Shown one piece after another: positions 45,052 to 56,037 of a DNA stretch of 64,000 nt. Source of the DNA: Trichodelitschia bisporula. Taxonomy: Eukaryota > Ascomycota > Dothideomycetes > Phaeotrichales > Phaeotrichaceae. The position numbers were made by a program, and so were the translations under genes. The stretch covers positions 205,013 to 269,012 of the forward strand of contig ML996702.1 of the NCBI GenBank assembly GCA_010356995.1. The letters run 5' to 3'. Within the stretch, counting starts at the first letter, position 1, and the number at the start of each line of letters is the position of its first letter. The notes under the pieces were generated by a model, which had not been told where the DNA came from, made no database searches, and worked only from the letters and a program-made list of their open reading frames with translations.

Positions 45052-48000
45052 CTAGCCCAGCACCAGATCGATCCACTCTAGCTCCTGGTCTTCCCAGTAA
45101 TCCTTCACGACGTAGCCGACACCTTTCCGATAAGCGATCCCGTCTTTCCATTGGATGCAGAGCACACCGTAGTACTCAACACCGCCGTTGGATTTCGGCC
45201 ACAATGCCTCTACGGGTGTGAAACCGATGCGGAAGAGATATGAAATTTTGCCAAGTTCGGAGCATGTCGTGCCATATCCCCGAACTATCTCCACGAGCTC
45301 GATTCGTTCGTGAGTACCATTCTCCCCCCAGTCCAAGACTTCTTCGCCGGATGGCGGGTCATGAGGGGCAAGTAGCCCGAGCCAATAACCATCTGAATCG
45401 AAAGGCGCCATAGCGGCAGGATTTTCATTCCAGCTAGAATTAATCGTGGACGGGTATCCCCTAAACGTGGTAGCTTTGTTTGCCCAGCCTCTTCGGGTTC
45501 GACCAGAGATCAACCGAGCCTGGATAATAGGTATTGATGGCGGAGCTGTGTCTTCTGGAACTGGAACAGGATGCCAATAGGTGCTCTCAGGGTCGGACTC
45601 ATGCTTGTAAAAACATTTCATTGTTTCGTGGGCTTCCGGTTCCAGCCTGGGGTGTCTGCGGTAAAAGCCACAGGAGTCGGTTTCAAGCAGATAGCGAGTC
45701 CAGCCCTTGGGGCAAGGGGTTGAGGTGTTGTTGCGGAATTGCTGTCTCCAGGCGTACCATTCGGCATCGATTGGGTGTTGAGTCGAGTTGCTTTCAGCTT
45801 GCCAGTGCCATTTTACCAACGGCTCCACATGTCTGCGGAGCATAGTGCTTCCATCGTTCCATCTGCGCTCAAAAAGGTCTTGCCTATAACCAAAGTGCTG
45901 TAGTCCGCCTGGTTCGAAACTGCCACTAGGTCCATACCCTCCCATCCAACTCCAGCTCGGAAAAAGGGGCCCGGTGGAGTCCAGTCCAGGGGCGGGAACA
46001 CAACAGCGTCGTCGGCGCAGCCCATTCATTGGCCAGCGAGGCTCCCATAGCAGAGACAGATCGAAGGACACTACCGGAAGCCCAGATATGAAGCCCCCTT
46101 TGAAAGAGTAAGACAGCACCGAGGCGATACCAGAAAATGCTCTGATGATATCCTCGGAGTTTGTGAGCTCTCTCCTGCTGTACCTAGAGACAAGTTCCGA
46201 ATACAGCGCAGGTTTGGGGATACGATGTTCAAACATGCTTCGGAACAGGAAAGGAGGGTGTCCATAACAGGCCGCACCTGAGGTGTTGTCACTCAGGGTC
46301 GAGTCCCTCAGGTTCCAGTTGTCGTGGTTCTCTTGCCAACGGCACTCGTTGCATTCCCAATAAGCGCGTGTGGACTTTGGGGAGCCTGGGTAACTAAGGA
46401 ACTCCGGGGGCTTAGTATTGGAAAAGACCAGCCGTCTCCGGGAAAAAAGCCATTCTTGAAATGTCCAGCCTCGTGTGTTCCATAGAGATGTATCCAGTTT
46501 AAAATTGGCGTCTTTGATGATCTTCAGCCCACCAACCTCACATGTTTGGGGTGGGAGTGACCTTGACGGCGATACGCCCTTCAATCCACGGAAACCGTCG
46601 AATGCGCTTTCCCCGTTCGCGCATATGATGGTCACCGAGGCATTCGCATATATCAACGCCATTTGCCCCAACTCTTCCTGCTTCTGGGTTTCTTTCTGAT
46701 CTTGCACAATGCACAAGGCATCGACCCAGAGGTATTGCTCCCCCAACATTTCCGTCAGAACCATAGCTCGACGTATGGTGTCCGGAACGGCGAAATTCTT
46801 ATTTGACTCTGACAGCGCATCCACGACGCACAGAAGCTTGGCCAGGTCGCTTTGATGAGTGGTCCGAAACTCCTTCTTGCCCCAAACGTAACTCAGGGCG
46901 ACATAGCTCTTAGCCACATTTCCAGGGATCAGGCATTTTAGCCAAACATCCACGAGCAAGGCCGGTCGAAATCCGAGAGCCCAAGGGGCTAACAATACTT
47001 GACATTTGACACCGTGTTCCCGATCGCACGTCGATTTCCAGCGATACGGTAGGCTATCATCAATCCAGTCGACATCGATTTCGCGATGTTGGAGTCGGCC
47101 TGGCGACTCTTCAGTTTTATGAGGGCAGAGAGGTACCAGAGGGGGGCCTATCAGTTCAAGATGCTCAACAGTACGAAGCTTCACAAGACGTCGCACAGTA
47201 GGCTTAACCGAGATGATTGGCACATAACCGAATCCTTCGATATCACGACTCATGAGGAAAAGCGACCTGTCATCCGAAAGCGGAGTACCGTCCGTTGGGA
47301 TATGCTCTGCGAGGAAGGGCTTGTGCACCTCGCACGGGCTCGACATGATTTCCAGCAGGCCACCAAGGACTTTATCCGGAGCCCATTCAGGGCGGGGCGT
47401 ATTAATGAAGACATCCATTAGGATGAGGCAAATTTTGCATTGCCCCTGGTTACTATAAACGTCCGTAAGACCATAAACTCTTCCTACTTACCGTATATGT
47501 CAAGAGTTCCAACGCCTTTTCCCGGCAAATCTCGCACGCCACCGGATCAGCCTTGGACCCGGACCCAGAACTGATGGTAGCGAAGACGGGATGAGAAGGT
47601 ATATTGAGTGAGTGCGGAAGGTCCACTCCGGTCTTTGTTTTCCCCTTTGCCTTTCCCTTCCCGGCTGGGGCTCGTTTCGCAGGAGCCTTCTTGACAGTAG
47701 CCGTCGCGATCCGAGGCTGCTTGGCCGGAGCCCCCTTGGAAGCCGCAGCGGCGGCTCCAGTAATCGCGGCTCGGGTCCGTTTAGCTGAACCCCCATGGGA
47801 AGTCGCAGTGCGTCGCTTCGAGTCGATTATCACTGCGCTCGCATCGTCATTTTCCTCACCGTCGTAACGGGCATGAGCGTCTCGATCGCCGGCCTCATTG
47901 TCGGCTCCATTGTCTCGATTGGCTCAATCCTATCGCCATACTCGGGGTTACCGCCCGAAGGGAACACGGGAGAGCCCCGGCCGGATTCGGAGGCAGTCCC

Positions 48001-48081
48001 TAAGGAACGCGCCACTGGACCAGCACCGGACCCAGATCCAGGCCCAGAGTTGATAGTAGTGAGGACACTGTGAGTAAACAT
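45052..48081 (-). CDS. HET-domain (heterokaryon incompatibility) protein with basic N-terminal tail
   Basis: The strong part is 47445-45052, an open frame with the HET blocks YVALSYVWG, YLWVDALCIVQDQ and WNTRGWTFQEWLFSRRRLVF and the usual preceding CDREHGVKC. The Met at 47418 is probably not the start. A 46-nt intron (47491-47446, GTAAGT to CCAG) joins an upstream frame in phase, producing CEIC-x11-CKIC, a Cys4 motif common at the N-terminus of HET proteins. The upstream frame (47492-47923) has no Met. A further 47-nt intron (47951-47905) would link it to an ATG at 48081; this full model (exons 48081-47952, 47904-47492, 47445-45052) gives 978 aa in frame. The added part contains a Lys/Ala/Pro-rich histone-H1-like stretch. 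The HET call is firm; the 47446 splice is likely; the first exon is tentative. Members trigger incompatibility cell death; partner unknown. Confidence 0.85.
47535..47621 (-). repeat. Duplicated coding segment, copy B
   Basis: About 88 nt resembling 48008-48100 in the same orientation, both beginning CCTTCCGCACTCA in gene sense. In gene frame it encodes LPHSLNIPSHPVFATISSGS, inside the HET gene just before the Cys4 motif. Confidence 0.75.
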
Positions 48082-48100
48082 GCTGAATGAGTGCGGAAGG
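48008..48100 (-). repeat. Duplicated coding segment, copy A
   Basis: Encodes LPHSFSMFTHSVLTTINSGP in gene sense, matching copy B at 47535-47621 with one short indel. The tentative start codon of the HET gene at 48081 lies within it. Confidence 0.75.
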
Positions 48101-48717
48101 TGGTGGTAATGAAAATCTTGAGAAAGTCTGCGGACGAGGCTGCGTGGCTCCGGTGTCCGCCAGCTCAGTACGCATTATGTCAGCTGGGACTACTATGCAC
48201 CACCTCACGAAGGCCTAGACTGATCTCGAGGCGCACTTCCACACCACAGCCACGTACGTTGTACTTCCTCTTCGGGCTGCAACTCCTGCGACCGGTAAGT
48301 ATTGTGCTTGTCTGCCATCTAAGAGGTTTAGTAAAGGGTTTTAAAGAGTTTTTTATGCCGATGCCAGCTCTAGTACATGTTACACAGTACACTACTAAGG
48401 TTACTATCGCCATCAAAGATATCATTGGATGCTGGTGGATGCAACGGGTGATGATAGCTCTAACCGAAGGCACTGGAGCCATTATGCCATATTGAAGAAA
48501 TAGCCGATTATCCATTGTAGCGGATTGTGTTGTGGACTCATACTGTATCAAAGAAGCGAATGCAAAGTTGTTGTTGTTTGATGCAGCGAGGGAAGTGTCC
48601 CCTCCCAACTTCCCCGCGCTTGCTGGACCGTGCACAACCTCCCCCCTCCACCACCGCCTCAACCTCCACCTCCACAACACAAGCTCCACCAGCCCTCCCC
48701 CACCCTACCCCGGCATC
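48101..48717. other. Divergent intergenic region between HET and CSN5 genes
   Basis: Shared upstream region of two divergently transcribed genes. It may hold another 5' exon of the HET gene; frames such as 48689-48180 on the minus strand are open but not recognisable. The stretch before the CSN5 ATG is CT- and Pro-codon-rich. Confidence 0.4.
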
Positions 48718-49742
48718 ATGGAGTCATTAACCACCTGGGGTACGTGTATCTTCATGTCTCCTCACCCACTAACAGCCCAGAGCTCGAAAACGCCATCGGC
48801 CTCGTCGACCCCATCCGCGACGCCCTCTACACCTACTCCGCCTCCCAGCAACGCGCAATAAACGACCAAAAGCCCTGGCGCACAAATCCCCACTACTTCC
48901 AAAACGTGCGCATCAGCGCCGTCGCCCTCCTCAAAATGGTCACCCACGCCAGAGCCGGCGGCGCCATCGAAGTCATGGGCCTGATGCAGGGCCATGTGCA
49001 GGGCGACACGTTTGTCGTGACCGATGCCTTCCGCCTACCGGTTGAGGGGACGGAAACGAGGGTTAATGCGCAGGATGATGCGAATGAGTATATGGTCAAG
49101 TACCTGGAGCTCGCACGTGAGAATAATCAGCCGGAGAATGTGGTCGGGTGGTATCACTCGCATCCCGGGTATGGGTGCTGGTTGTCCGGCATCGACGTCA
49201 GCACCCAGGCCCTGCAGCAGCAATTCCAAGACCCGTTCGTCGCGGTCGTAATCGACCCGGATCGCACCATCAGCGCGGGCAAAGTCGAAATCGGCGCCTT
49301 CCGCACCTTCCCCGAGGACTACAAGCCTGCCGGCGAAGCGGGCACATCGGACGCCGATGGCTTCCAGACCATCCCCGTGGACAAGATGCAGGACTTTGGC
49401 GCGCACAGCGAGCGCTACTACAGCCTCGATGTGTCGCACTTCAAGTCCAGCCTCGACTCGGCCCTGCTCGTGGCCCTTTGGAACAAGTATTGGATCGGCA
49501 CACTCTCGGCCAATCCCCTGGCTGCGAATCGCGACTTTTCGAACCGTCAGATGAAGGAACTGGCGCGACTTATTAGCGATGCGGAGACGGCGCATGGGTC
49601 GGGTTCCAAGGTGCCGGGGCGCACGCTGGATGCGAAGTTGGAGAAGATTGCGAAGACGAGTCGCATGGTGGCGGTTGAGGAGCGTGCGGGCATGGTTGCT
49701 ACGCTGGTCAAGGAACGCGTGTTCCGCGCGCCTGAGATTTAG
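48718..49742 (+). CDS. csn5: COP9 signalosome subunit 5 (JAMM metalloprotease, deneddylase)
   Basis: Catalytic subunit of the COP9 signalosome; removes Nedd8 from cullins and thereby regulates cullin-RING ubiquitin ligases, which in fungi affects development and secondary metabolism. Exons 48718-48739 and 48781-49742; product 327 aa. The first exon has 22 bases and the intron only 41 nt (GTACGT to GCCCAG); splicing gives [17 protein letters not shown], matching the family N-terminus. The MPN+ domain has the conserved Glu in EVMGLMQGH and the zinc site [14 protein letters not shown] (about residue 133 onward), so the enzyme should be active. Starting at an upstream non-ATG codon of the long open frame would add a proline-rich leader not seen in the family. 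Acts in nucleus and cytosol as part of the complex. Confidence 0.95.
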
Positions 49743-49962
49743 ACGCGGGCATTGGCGGAGTTTGGGCAAGGGGAGTTTACGGGCATCATGAATTGCAATG
49801 GGTAGAAGGCGTTGGCTGGTTGAGCAGTAAAAATCATCATGTTACGTTCCGTCGCCTGAGACCGCGCCATACGTGTACAAGAACCCTAGCAATCCCCCCC
49901 GAAAAAGGCAGCAAGACAAGAAGCAACCTATCCCAAACGCCATCCCATCCAGCCTCTCAACC

Positions 49963-51299
49963 TCAAGCCTTCCTCGCCGCCTCAAAATCCATCTCAAAGT
50001 CCACCTCCACCTCCGGCGTCTCCACAACCTCAACATCATCCTCCTCCTCCGCCCCCGCCTCCGTATCCGCACTCTCATACCACTCACTCCCCTCAACCCA
50101 CCCAACAACCAACCCCTTCGCCATCTCACTCATAGCATAATACCCCGGATTCTCCCTCGGCGCGAACATCCCACAATGCGCCCCCGTCTCCGCCGTCGCC
50201 CGCCCATTCTCCGCCGGCACCCAGCACTTCCTCTGATTATCCCCCGTCGGCAACAGGCAAAACGTGCGCTCCGCCCCCGTCACCCCGGTGTACCACCCGC
50301 TCTTCCCCTCCACCGCCGCCCCCAGCGTGGTATACACGTTCGCAAACCCCAGCCCGGCGTCTGTTAGCGACATTATGGAGTTTAGCCGAGCACGTAGTTC
50401 TTCGCCCCGCGCGAGACAGCCCACGAACTCGAGGTGTCCCCCAACCCACTGCCATCCCGCGGACAGTTGTTCGCGCTTCATATACGCCGCTGCCCCTCCC
50501 GCAGCCACCGCCCCGGCAGCGCCTGCAAACATAGCGTACCGGCCCCAGCGCGTCCAGGCCGGCGTCGCGGCGGCATCAGCATCAGGCGTCTCAGCCGCCG
50601 CCGCCGCCGCCGCCGCGGACGTAAGCAACTTCTGCTCCTTCTTCGGTGCCGGGGCCGGCGACGAATTATTCCATCCCAGCACGCCAGCAACAGACGTATA
50701 CGCCGTATACGCACTATTCCAATGCCCCTCCGCGCCGTGCGCGACGACACCCGGGGCTATGCCTAAGAAGGGCGTGTCGAAGGTGAGTAGCGCGGCGATG
50801 GACGGGAATGTAGGCGGGAGGTCGGCGGTGGAGGGGAAGGGGGAGACGGGGGGGTCGGTGGTTATGGAGAGGATGGTTTCGGCGGCGACGATGCCGCCCA
50901 TGCTGTGCCCGATGAGCACGGTGCGCACGCCTGGATCTACGGTGGGGCTGGGCGTGTGGTTCGCGACTTCGAGGTCTATGACTTTATTCTGCAGCCTGTC
51001 GGGCACATTAGTCGGACTCGGAGCTCGCATCGATTCGCGCACCATTCTTTGAACCGCGCGACGCATTCCTGCAGATCGCCTTTCGTCTCAAAGGCCGGGT
51101 ATTGCACCTGCACGATGTCGATGTGGGGCAGCGCATGGCTGAGTAGCGCGCGGAGGTGCGAGGGGAAGTGCGCGAAGGTGTCGTCGCCGCCCTGGGGGTG
51201 AGTGAGTGAGCTTTAGCGAACGAACTTATGTAGGGAGGGGGCGATGTGAGTGTGTACCTTGAACCCGTGGATGAAAACTAGCAGCAGCGTCTTCTTCAT
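49963..51299 (-). CDS. Alpha/beta-hydrolase (lipase/esterase-like) with one membrane segment
   Basis: Exons on the minus strand are 51299-51258, 51191-51043 and 50995-49963; introns are 66 and 47 nt (branch GACTAATG); product 407 aa. It begins MKKTLLLVFIHGFKGGDDTF, where HGFKGG forms the oxyanion region at the very N-terminus; the nucleophile elbow GHSMGG follows after the second intron, then a LLTFDTPFLGI block typical of DUF676/PGAP1-like hydrolases. An Ala/Gly-rich hydrophobic stretch (YAMFAGAAGAVAAGGAAAYM) may be a membrane helix, and the C-terminus is strongly acidic. Substrate is unknown. The last exon alone lacks the oxyanion segment, so the spliced model is preferred. Confidence 0.85.
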
Positions 51300-51535
51300 G
51301 GCCGTTTCGGTCGCGCTGCCGTGCGCTCGCCCACGATGCGATGCCGCCGTGTTGGTTTGCGCAGGGTCGGAGGTTCATGCGGGCTTGGCGGGTGACGTCC
51401 CGCCTGCGTGGGGGGGCAAGGGCGGGGGTGAGGGGTTACCCGGTTTTCAGAAGCGAGGTCCCAATGCGGAAGGGGATGATTTTCTAATCTGGACGGCGCG
51501 CAATCACCGCCTCTTTCTTCCCTCAGCCTTCCTTT

Positions 51536-53162
51536 TCAAGCCCGATTTCGCTCTTGTCTAACGACCTCTTCGGCCGCCTCGACCAGCAAGTCGAACACGC
51601 GGCGCAGGTGATGCTCCTCGACCGCAGGCGTGCCCGCCACGACGCGAATCGCAACAACCCCCTCGACGGTGCTCGAGGTCAGGAAGGCCTCGCCCTTAGC
51701 CGCGATAATATCCGCCACCTTTTTAGTAAGCCGATTCCCCGCCTCGAGGTTCCCATCACCTTTGAAATCCATCACAACGAACGGCCGCACCGTTAAGACC
51801 GTAAGCGCAAACGCCGGCGGCGTAATGATGAAGAACAGATCACCCCGGCTCTCGACTAGCTCGGCGAACATCTTACCCAGCGTGATATGTCGCCGGATAT
51901 GTGCCCGCAGACCCTCGAGCCCGTAGCTGCGCAGCACGAACCAGATCTTGAGCGCGCGGAATCGGCGGCCCAGCGGGATTTGCCAGTCGCGGTAGTCGGT
52001 CACTAGGCCGGAGTCGGAGAACTCGTTACGCAGGTAGGAGGGTGTGATAGAGAGGGCGCTGGTGAGGTCGGAGCGTTTTTGGATGAAAAGGCAACTGGGA
52101 GGGGGATTAGTGGTCGGAGAGTTAAGAGGAGGGAATAGTACCTGGCGTCGAAATTTGTGAGCAGCCACTTGTGCATATTAAAGTCGAAGCTGTCGAACGC
52201 GCCAAACTGCGCACTGAAATGCTGGTACTCAGGACACACGAGCGCAGCACCCGCGTACGCCGCATCCACATGCACCCAGACATCCGGCCACTCCTTCAAC
52301 ACCTCCGCGATTTCAGCAAACTGATCCACCGCACACGTCGCCGTAGTCCCCAGGCTGACAGTCAAATAATACGGCACCAAGCCCTCAGCCTTGCACTCCA
52401 GCAGCGCAGCCTTCAGCCCCTCGCCCGTCATCGCAAACTCGTCTTCCAGCCGCACCGTCACGCTTCGAAACTTCGTCCCTGCGATAATAGCCCCCTTGTG
52501 CGTGCTACTATGCGCCTGGCTGCTCCCAAGCGCAACCAGCCGTCCCCTATACGCATCCTTCACCGCCTCCGCAGCCTCCTCCGTGCACCCCTCCGCGCGA
52601 CGCCTCAACATCCTCTCCCTCGCCGCCACCATAACCGTAACAATCGCCTCACTCGCGGACCCCTGAATAACCCCTCCCCCCTCCCCACTCGACAAGAACC
52701 CCGCCGGTAAACCAATCGCCTTCGCCACCCAATCCAGCACCACCGTCTCCAACTCCGTAATCGCCGGCGAGCAAAGCCAATTAAACGCCGGCGCGCTCAG
52801 CGCCGCGCTGTACAGTTCCCCCAGTATGGCCGGGTAGGAGCTGTTGCTCGGGAAGAAAGCCATGAAGTTCGGGTGCTGCCAGTGGGTCAGGCCGGGCATG
52901 ATGAGCGACTCGATGTCCGGGCGGATCGTGTCCCAGCCTTCGGGCGCGGCGGGCGCGGAGGTGGGCATTTGGGGCGCGAGGTAGCCGGGCGAGACGGGCG
53001 CGACGACAGGACGTGATTCGAGTGTTGCGTGGTAGGATATTACTGCGTGTGTTAGGTGGGATGGGAGGGGGCGGATGCGGACGGACTGTCTTCGATGGCG
53101 GCGTGCGCGGCGGCGCGGAACTGGTCGGCGTTCATGGCCGTCGGCTTGGGTGGGATGGACAT
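51536..53162 (-). CDS. PLP-dependent aromatic-L-amino-acid decarboxylase family protein
   Basis: Group II pyridoxal-phosphate decarboxylase (DDC/tryptophan/tyrosine decarboxylase type), releasing CO2 and an aromatic amine. Exons on the minus strand are 53162-53087, 53042-52142 and 52094-51536; introns are 44 nt (GTCCGT donor) and 47 nt; product 511 aa, normal for the family. Visible blocks: THWQHPNFMAFFPSNSSYPA, GGGVIQGSASEAIVTVMVAAR, SSQAHSSTHKGA, VHVDAAYAGAALVCPEY and the PLP-lysine motif FNMHKWLLTNFDAS, which is split by the second intron. The C-terminal domain has DYRDWQIPLGRRFRALKIWFVLR. Substrate preference (Trp, Tyr, Phe or DOPA) cannot be read safely. Neighbouring genes do not form a clear biosynthetic cluster. 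Confidence 0.93.
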
Positions 53163-53940
53163 GGCGGCTTTACTGAAGGAGCAGCGAGGTGTGGAGAAGC
53201 TTAGGATGATCGTGAGGGTGGATGCATGAGATTGGAAAGTGGTGTTGCGCGCCCGCCGGTAGCGGAAGGGCGCGGCTAGCCTATCGATAAGGCGCGGAAC
53301 GGTTCCGCTGGTTGCGGGAATCGGTCATCGATGACATCGAAGTACCACCTCACCCGGTACTTATAGCTCCGGTCGCTGCGAGGCTGGGCAGAAGCCCACA
53401 TGAAAGGGCAAATTCTCGCACAGTCTTTGCCATTTTCCCCAACTCGATCTTTCTCTTCTCTCTCCATCCACTTTTGTATGATCAGAACGTATCAATCTTC
53501 TTCATCTAAACAGAAAGGGGCGTGTACGGCGCGGGCCACATCTGCACGACTGGTTATATGCGCAGCGATGACCGCATGGGCCTCTTCTGCGAGCACCTCC
53601 GGTTTGAAGGGCTCCACACGTCCCAGCCAAAATGCACCAGTGACTGAGCGAGCGATACGCTCCTATTCGGACTAAGTCTTTGCTCGCGCACTCCCTCGTG
53701 CACTTCGGTTGGGACGTATGGAGCTCTCTAAACTGGAGAGCGTGGCTCTCTGTCACCACGTATTGTATTGACGAGGAACAAGCAGTCCGAGCGCCGGAAG
53801 CTGCTTTTGGCCCCCCAGCGCCTCACCAGAGCTTGTTTTCATTTCAGGCAGATCGCGCGCAAATGGGTATGGTATTCCCGTCTGTCCCAAACCTCAATCA
53901 TGTTTCCGAGGGAACAGGATCATCCGGACGAGGTTCGCAG
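53163..53940. other. Intergenic interval
   Basis: Upstream region of the decarboxylase gene. No further gene seen. Confidence 0.45.
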
Positions 53941-54125
53941 ACGCCGTTACCCGTCTCTAGGTCAGACTCGAGCGCGTTCTTCACTCTCACAAACGATTTC
54001 TCTGTGAATATCACCAGCATGACGACGTTTCACGCTATGCGTCGTCATGCTAATGGTATAGGCAAGGCAGTCGTTTGTAAGTGTATAGAAACCGCCGGAT
54101 TCTGACCCAGAGACGGGTAACGGCG
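53941..54125. repeat. Large palindromic foldback element
   Basis: Left arm 53941-54027 and right arm 54040-54125 are inverted copies around a 12-nt loop. The outer ends share CGCCGTTACCCGTCTCT exactly, the middle shares ACAAACGA, and the inner ends share AGCATGACGACG exactly; the intervening stretches are diverged. Because of the palindrome, both strands encode the same short peptide patterns (PLPVS, TLTND, SMTT). Similarity stops near 53940 and 54126. No flanking duplication was confirmed. Confidence 0.8.
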
Positions 54126-56037
54126 CAAGGACTGCCCGAGAAGGTCGTGGCATTTACCGTCGTGCACATGGGTATTCTTCTGGCTGCGTTAAGGGGGAGA
54201 ACACCTGGGACCAATCGCAGAAGGATAGCTAGTTCACTCAACCCAAATTGATCCCTAGTTCTGCTCAGTGCAGAGGCAGCCGGACGGAATGCTAGCTTGG
54301 TGCTGCTAATCTCCTTGACATCTTTGAGCGTGCCGCAGTACTCTCCGCCATATGCGCCACAAGGTTGACCCCGCGGCACGGCAAACACACCTCTCAAACC
54401 GGCCCCGAGTCCATCAGTCTCACACACTCGGGCCGGGCACAAACCAGCTTTGCCCGATCCCGTCGCGCGCCCGACCCGAATCCCACCGCCCTCCCGCCCT
54501 CGCATCCCAGCAATCCCATCCTCGGCCCCTAAACCCACTGCAGCTGTACAGTGACATCACACCCGTATACCGCGTAAACTCCACCCGCAAAATCCCATCC
54601 CCACATCACTAACACCCACGCCAATGTCCACGCCTCGCGCCGTCGCCCAACCCCTCGCTAACCGTCTGACCGGCCCTTTCTAAGTTTACGGTGTCGTTAC
54701 GTACACCTCCTACCCCTCGCAATCCCTCCATCTCCCACCGCGCCAGACATCAGCCCATTCTCACCGCCGCACTCGCTGATCCTCCAATCTCCCCAATGAG
54801 CCCGCCCCGCCTCTCCCTCCCACATGCGCCGGCACGCCAGCATACCGCCTCCCCACCAGCCAAGCCACCCACGTACATCCCGCCCTCGTACGATAAACCC
54901 CCCAGAGCTGAAACACTGATCCCCTGCCCCGCCGGACATTTTACCCGGGCGCGGGGTCTGATCGGCGCGGGTGGCCGCCCACCACGCCTTTACCACGCAG
55001 GCCACGCTCAGCGTGCTCAGCACGTTGATCACGACCATCGGACCCTGGATTGTACTGATCTCCACCCGGATCTTTCCATGTGAAGGCTGAACAATCGCGA
55101 TGCCCACGGCCCGGGAAGCCGGGATCCGAGACACACATGCACGAGGGGGACTAGCCGAGCCATAACGAGCTGCCAGGGCGAGTAACCGGCTACCTCTTTG
55201 TTTTCTCCTTCGTGGCACTAGTGACGCGCAGCGAACGCATGCAGGGAAGGCTATTCGTATTCTCTCGCCGTAGAAGGATGCAAGTGCAAGTCCGTCTGCT
55301 GGGCTAGAGTAGTGACAATGCAACTTCCAAGTACCCACCCGACATCGTATCTCCAAGCGTCTAAGATCCGGCTAAGAAGTCCCCGTGATGCACGACAATG
55401 AGGAGCGCAGAAAGTGCTTGTATTCTGTCGCTGAGGGGATGCAGATGCAATACTCGGCTATCAATGCCATCCTCCACCATCCTCCATCCCAAGCCCCAAA
55501 TATCCAGCTAAACAAGTCCCCAAGTCCTCCATGAAATCCACCAAGAAATACGCCAAAGCACCTTGCAGCTCGCATACAGCGATGATAATTCTAAGTCCTC
55601 GTAAACATATCCCCCTCCGAGGTGATGAAAATAAAAAAAAACACAAAACACCGGCGCGCCACTAGATGATATCATCTCCGCACCCTCCCACAACCAGCTA
55701 AAATAAGAAACAGGCAAAAACACCAGCGCGCCCTGACCTCCCCTAGCCGGCGAAGCCGCGCTAAAGGGGTATCCTCGAATGCCATATCCGCCCAGAAGAA
55801 ATCCCAGCGCCTCTCAGCGTTCAACGCAGAATACAATGTCCACCTCCACCTCATCCGTCCTAGCAGATGCATCGATATAATACAAGCGATATGCGTATCG
55901 TCGCCATCGACAACAACAATGCCAAATGCGGCAGAAATGCGCAGTTGCGGCCGTGAAGCTATTTTGGTGAAATCGTGATCGTGTCGTCGTTTGGTGATGT
56001 AGCCGTGGCATAGCATCAAAGCAATATGCGTCTTCGG
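54126..56037. other. Intergenic interval downstream of phospholipase C
   Basis: Contains only unconvincing frames. A minus-strand frame at 55356-54697 includes one hydrophobic segment (VVINVLSTLSVACVVKAWW) but otherwise has compositional bias. The last few hundred bases are probably the 3' UTR of the phospholipase C gene. Confidence 0.4.

Noticed and set aside
48180-48689. Minus-strand frame of 169 codons between the HET and CSN5 genes
   Set aside because: Overlaps the CSN5 leader and divergent promoter; one hydrophobic stretch but no family. It could at most contribute a 5' exon to the HET gene.
54697-55356. Minus-strand frame of 219 codons with one hydrophobic segment
   Set aside because: Gly/Arg/Trp-rich ends look like GC-bias readthrough and no homologue is recognised.
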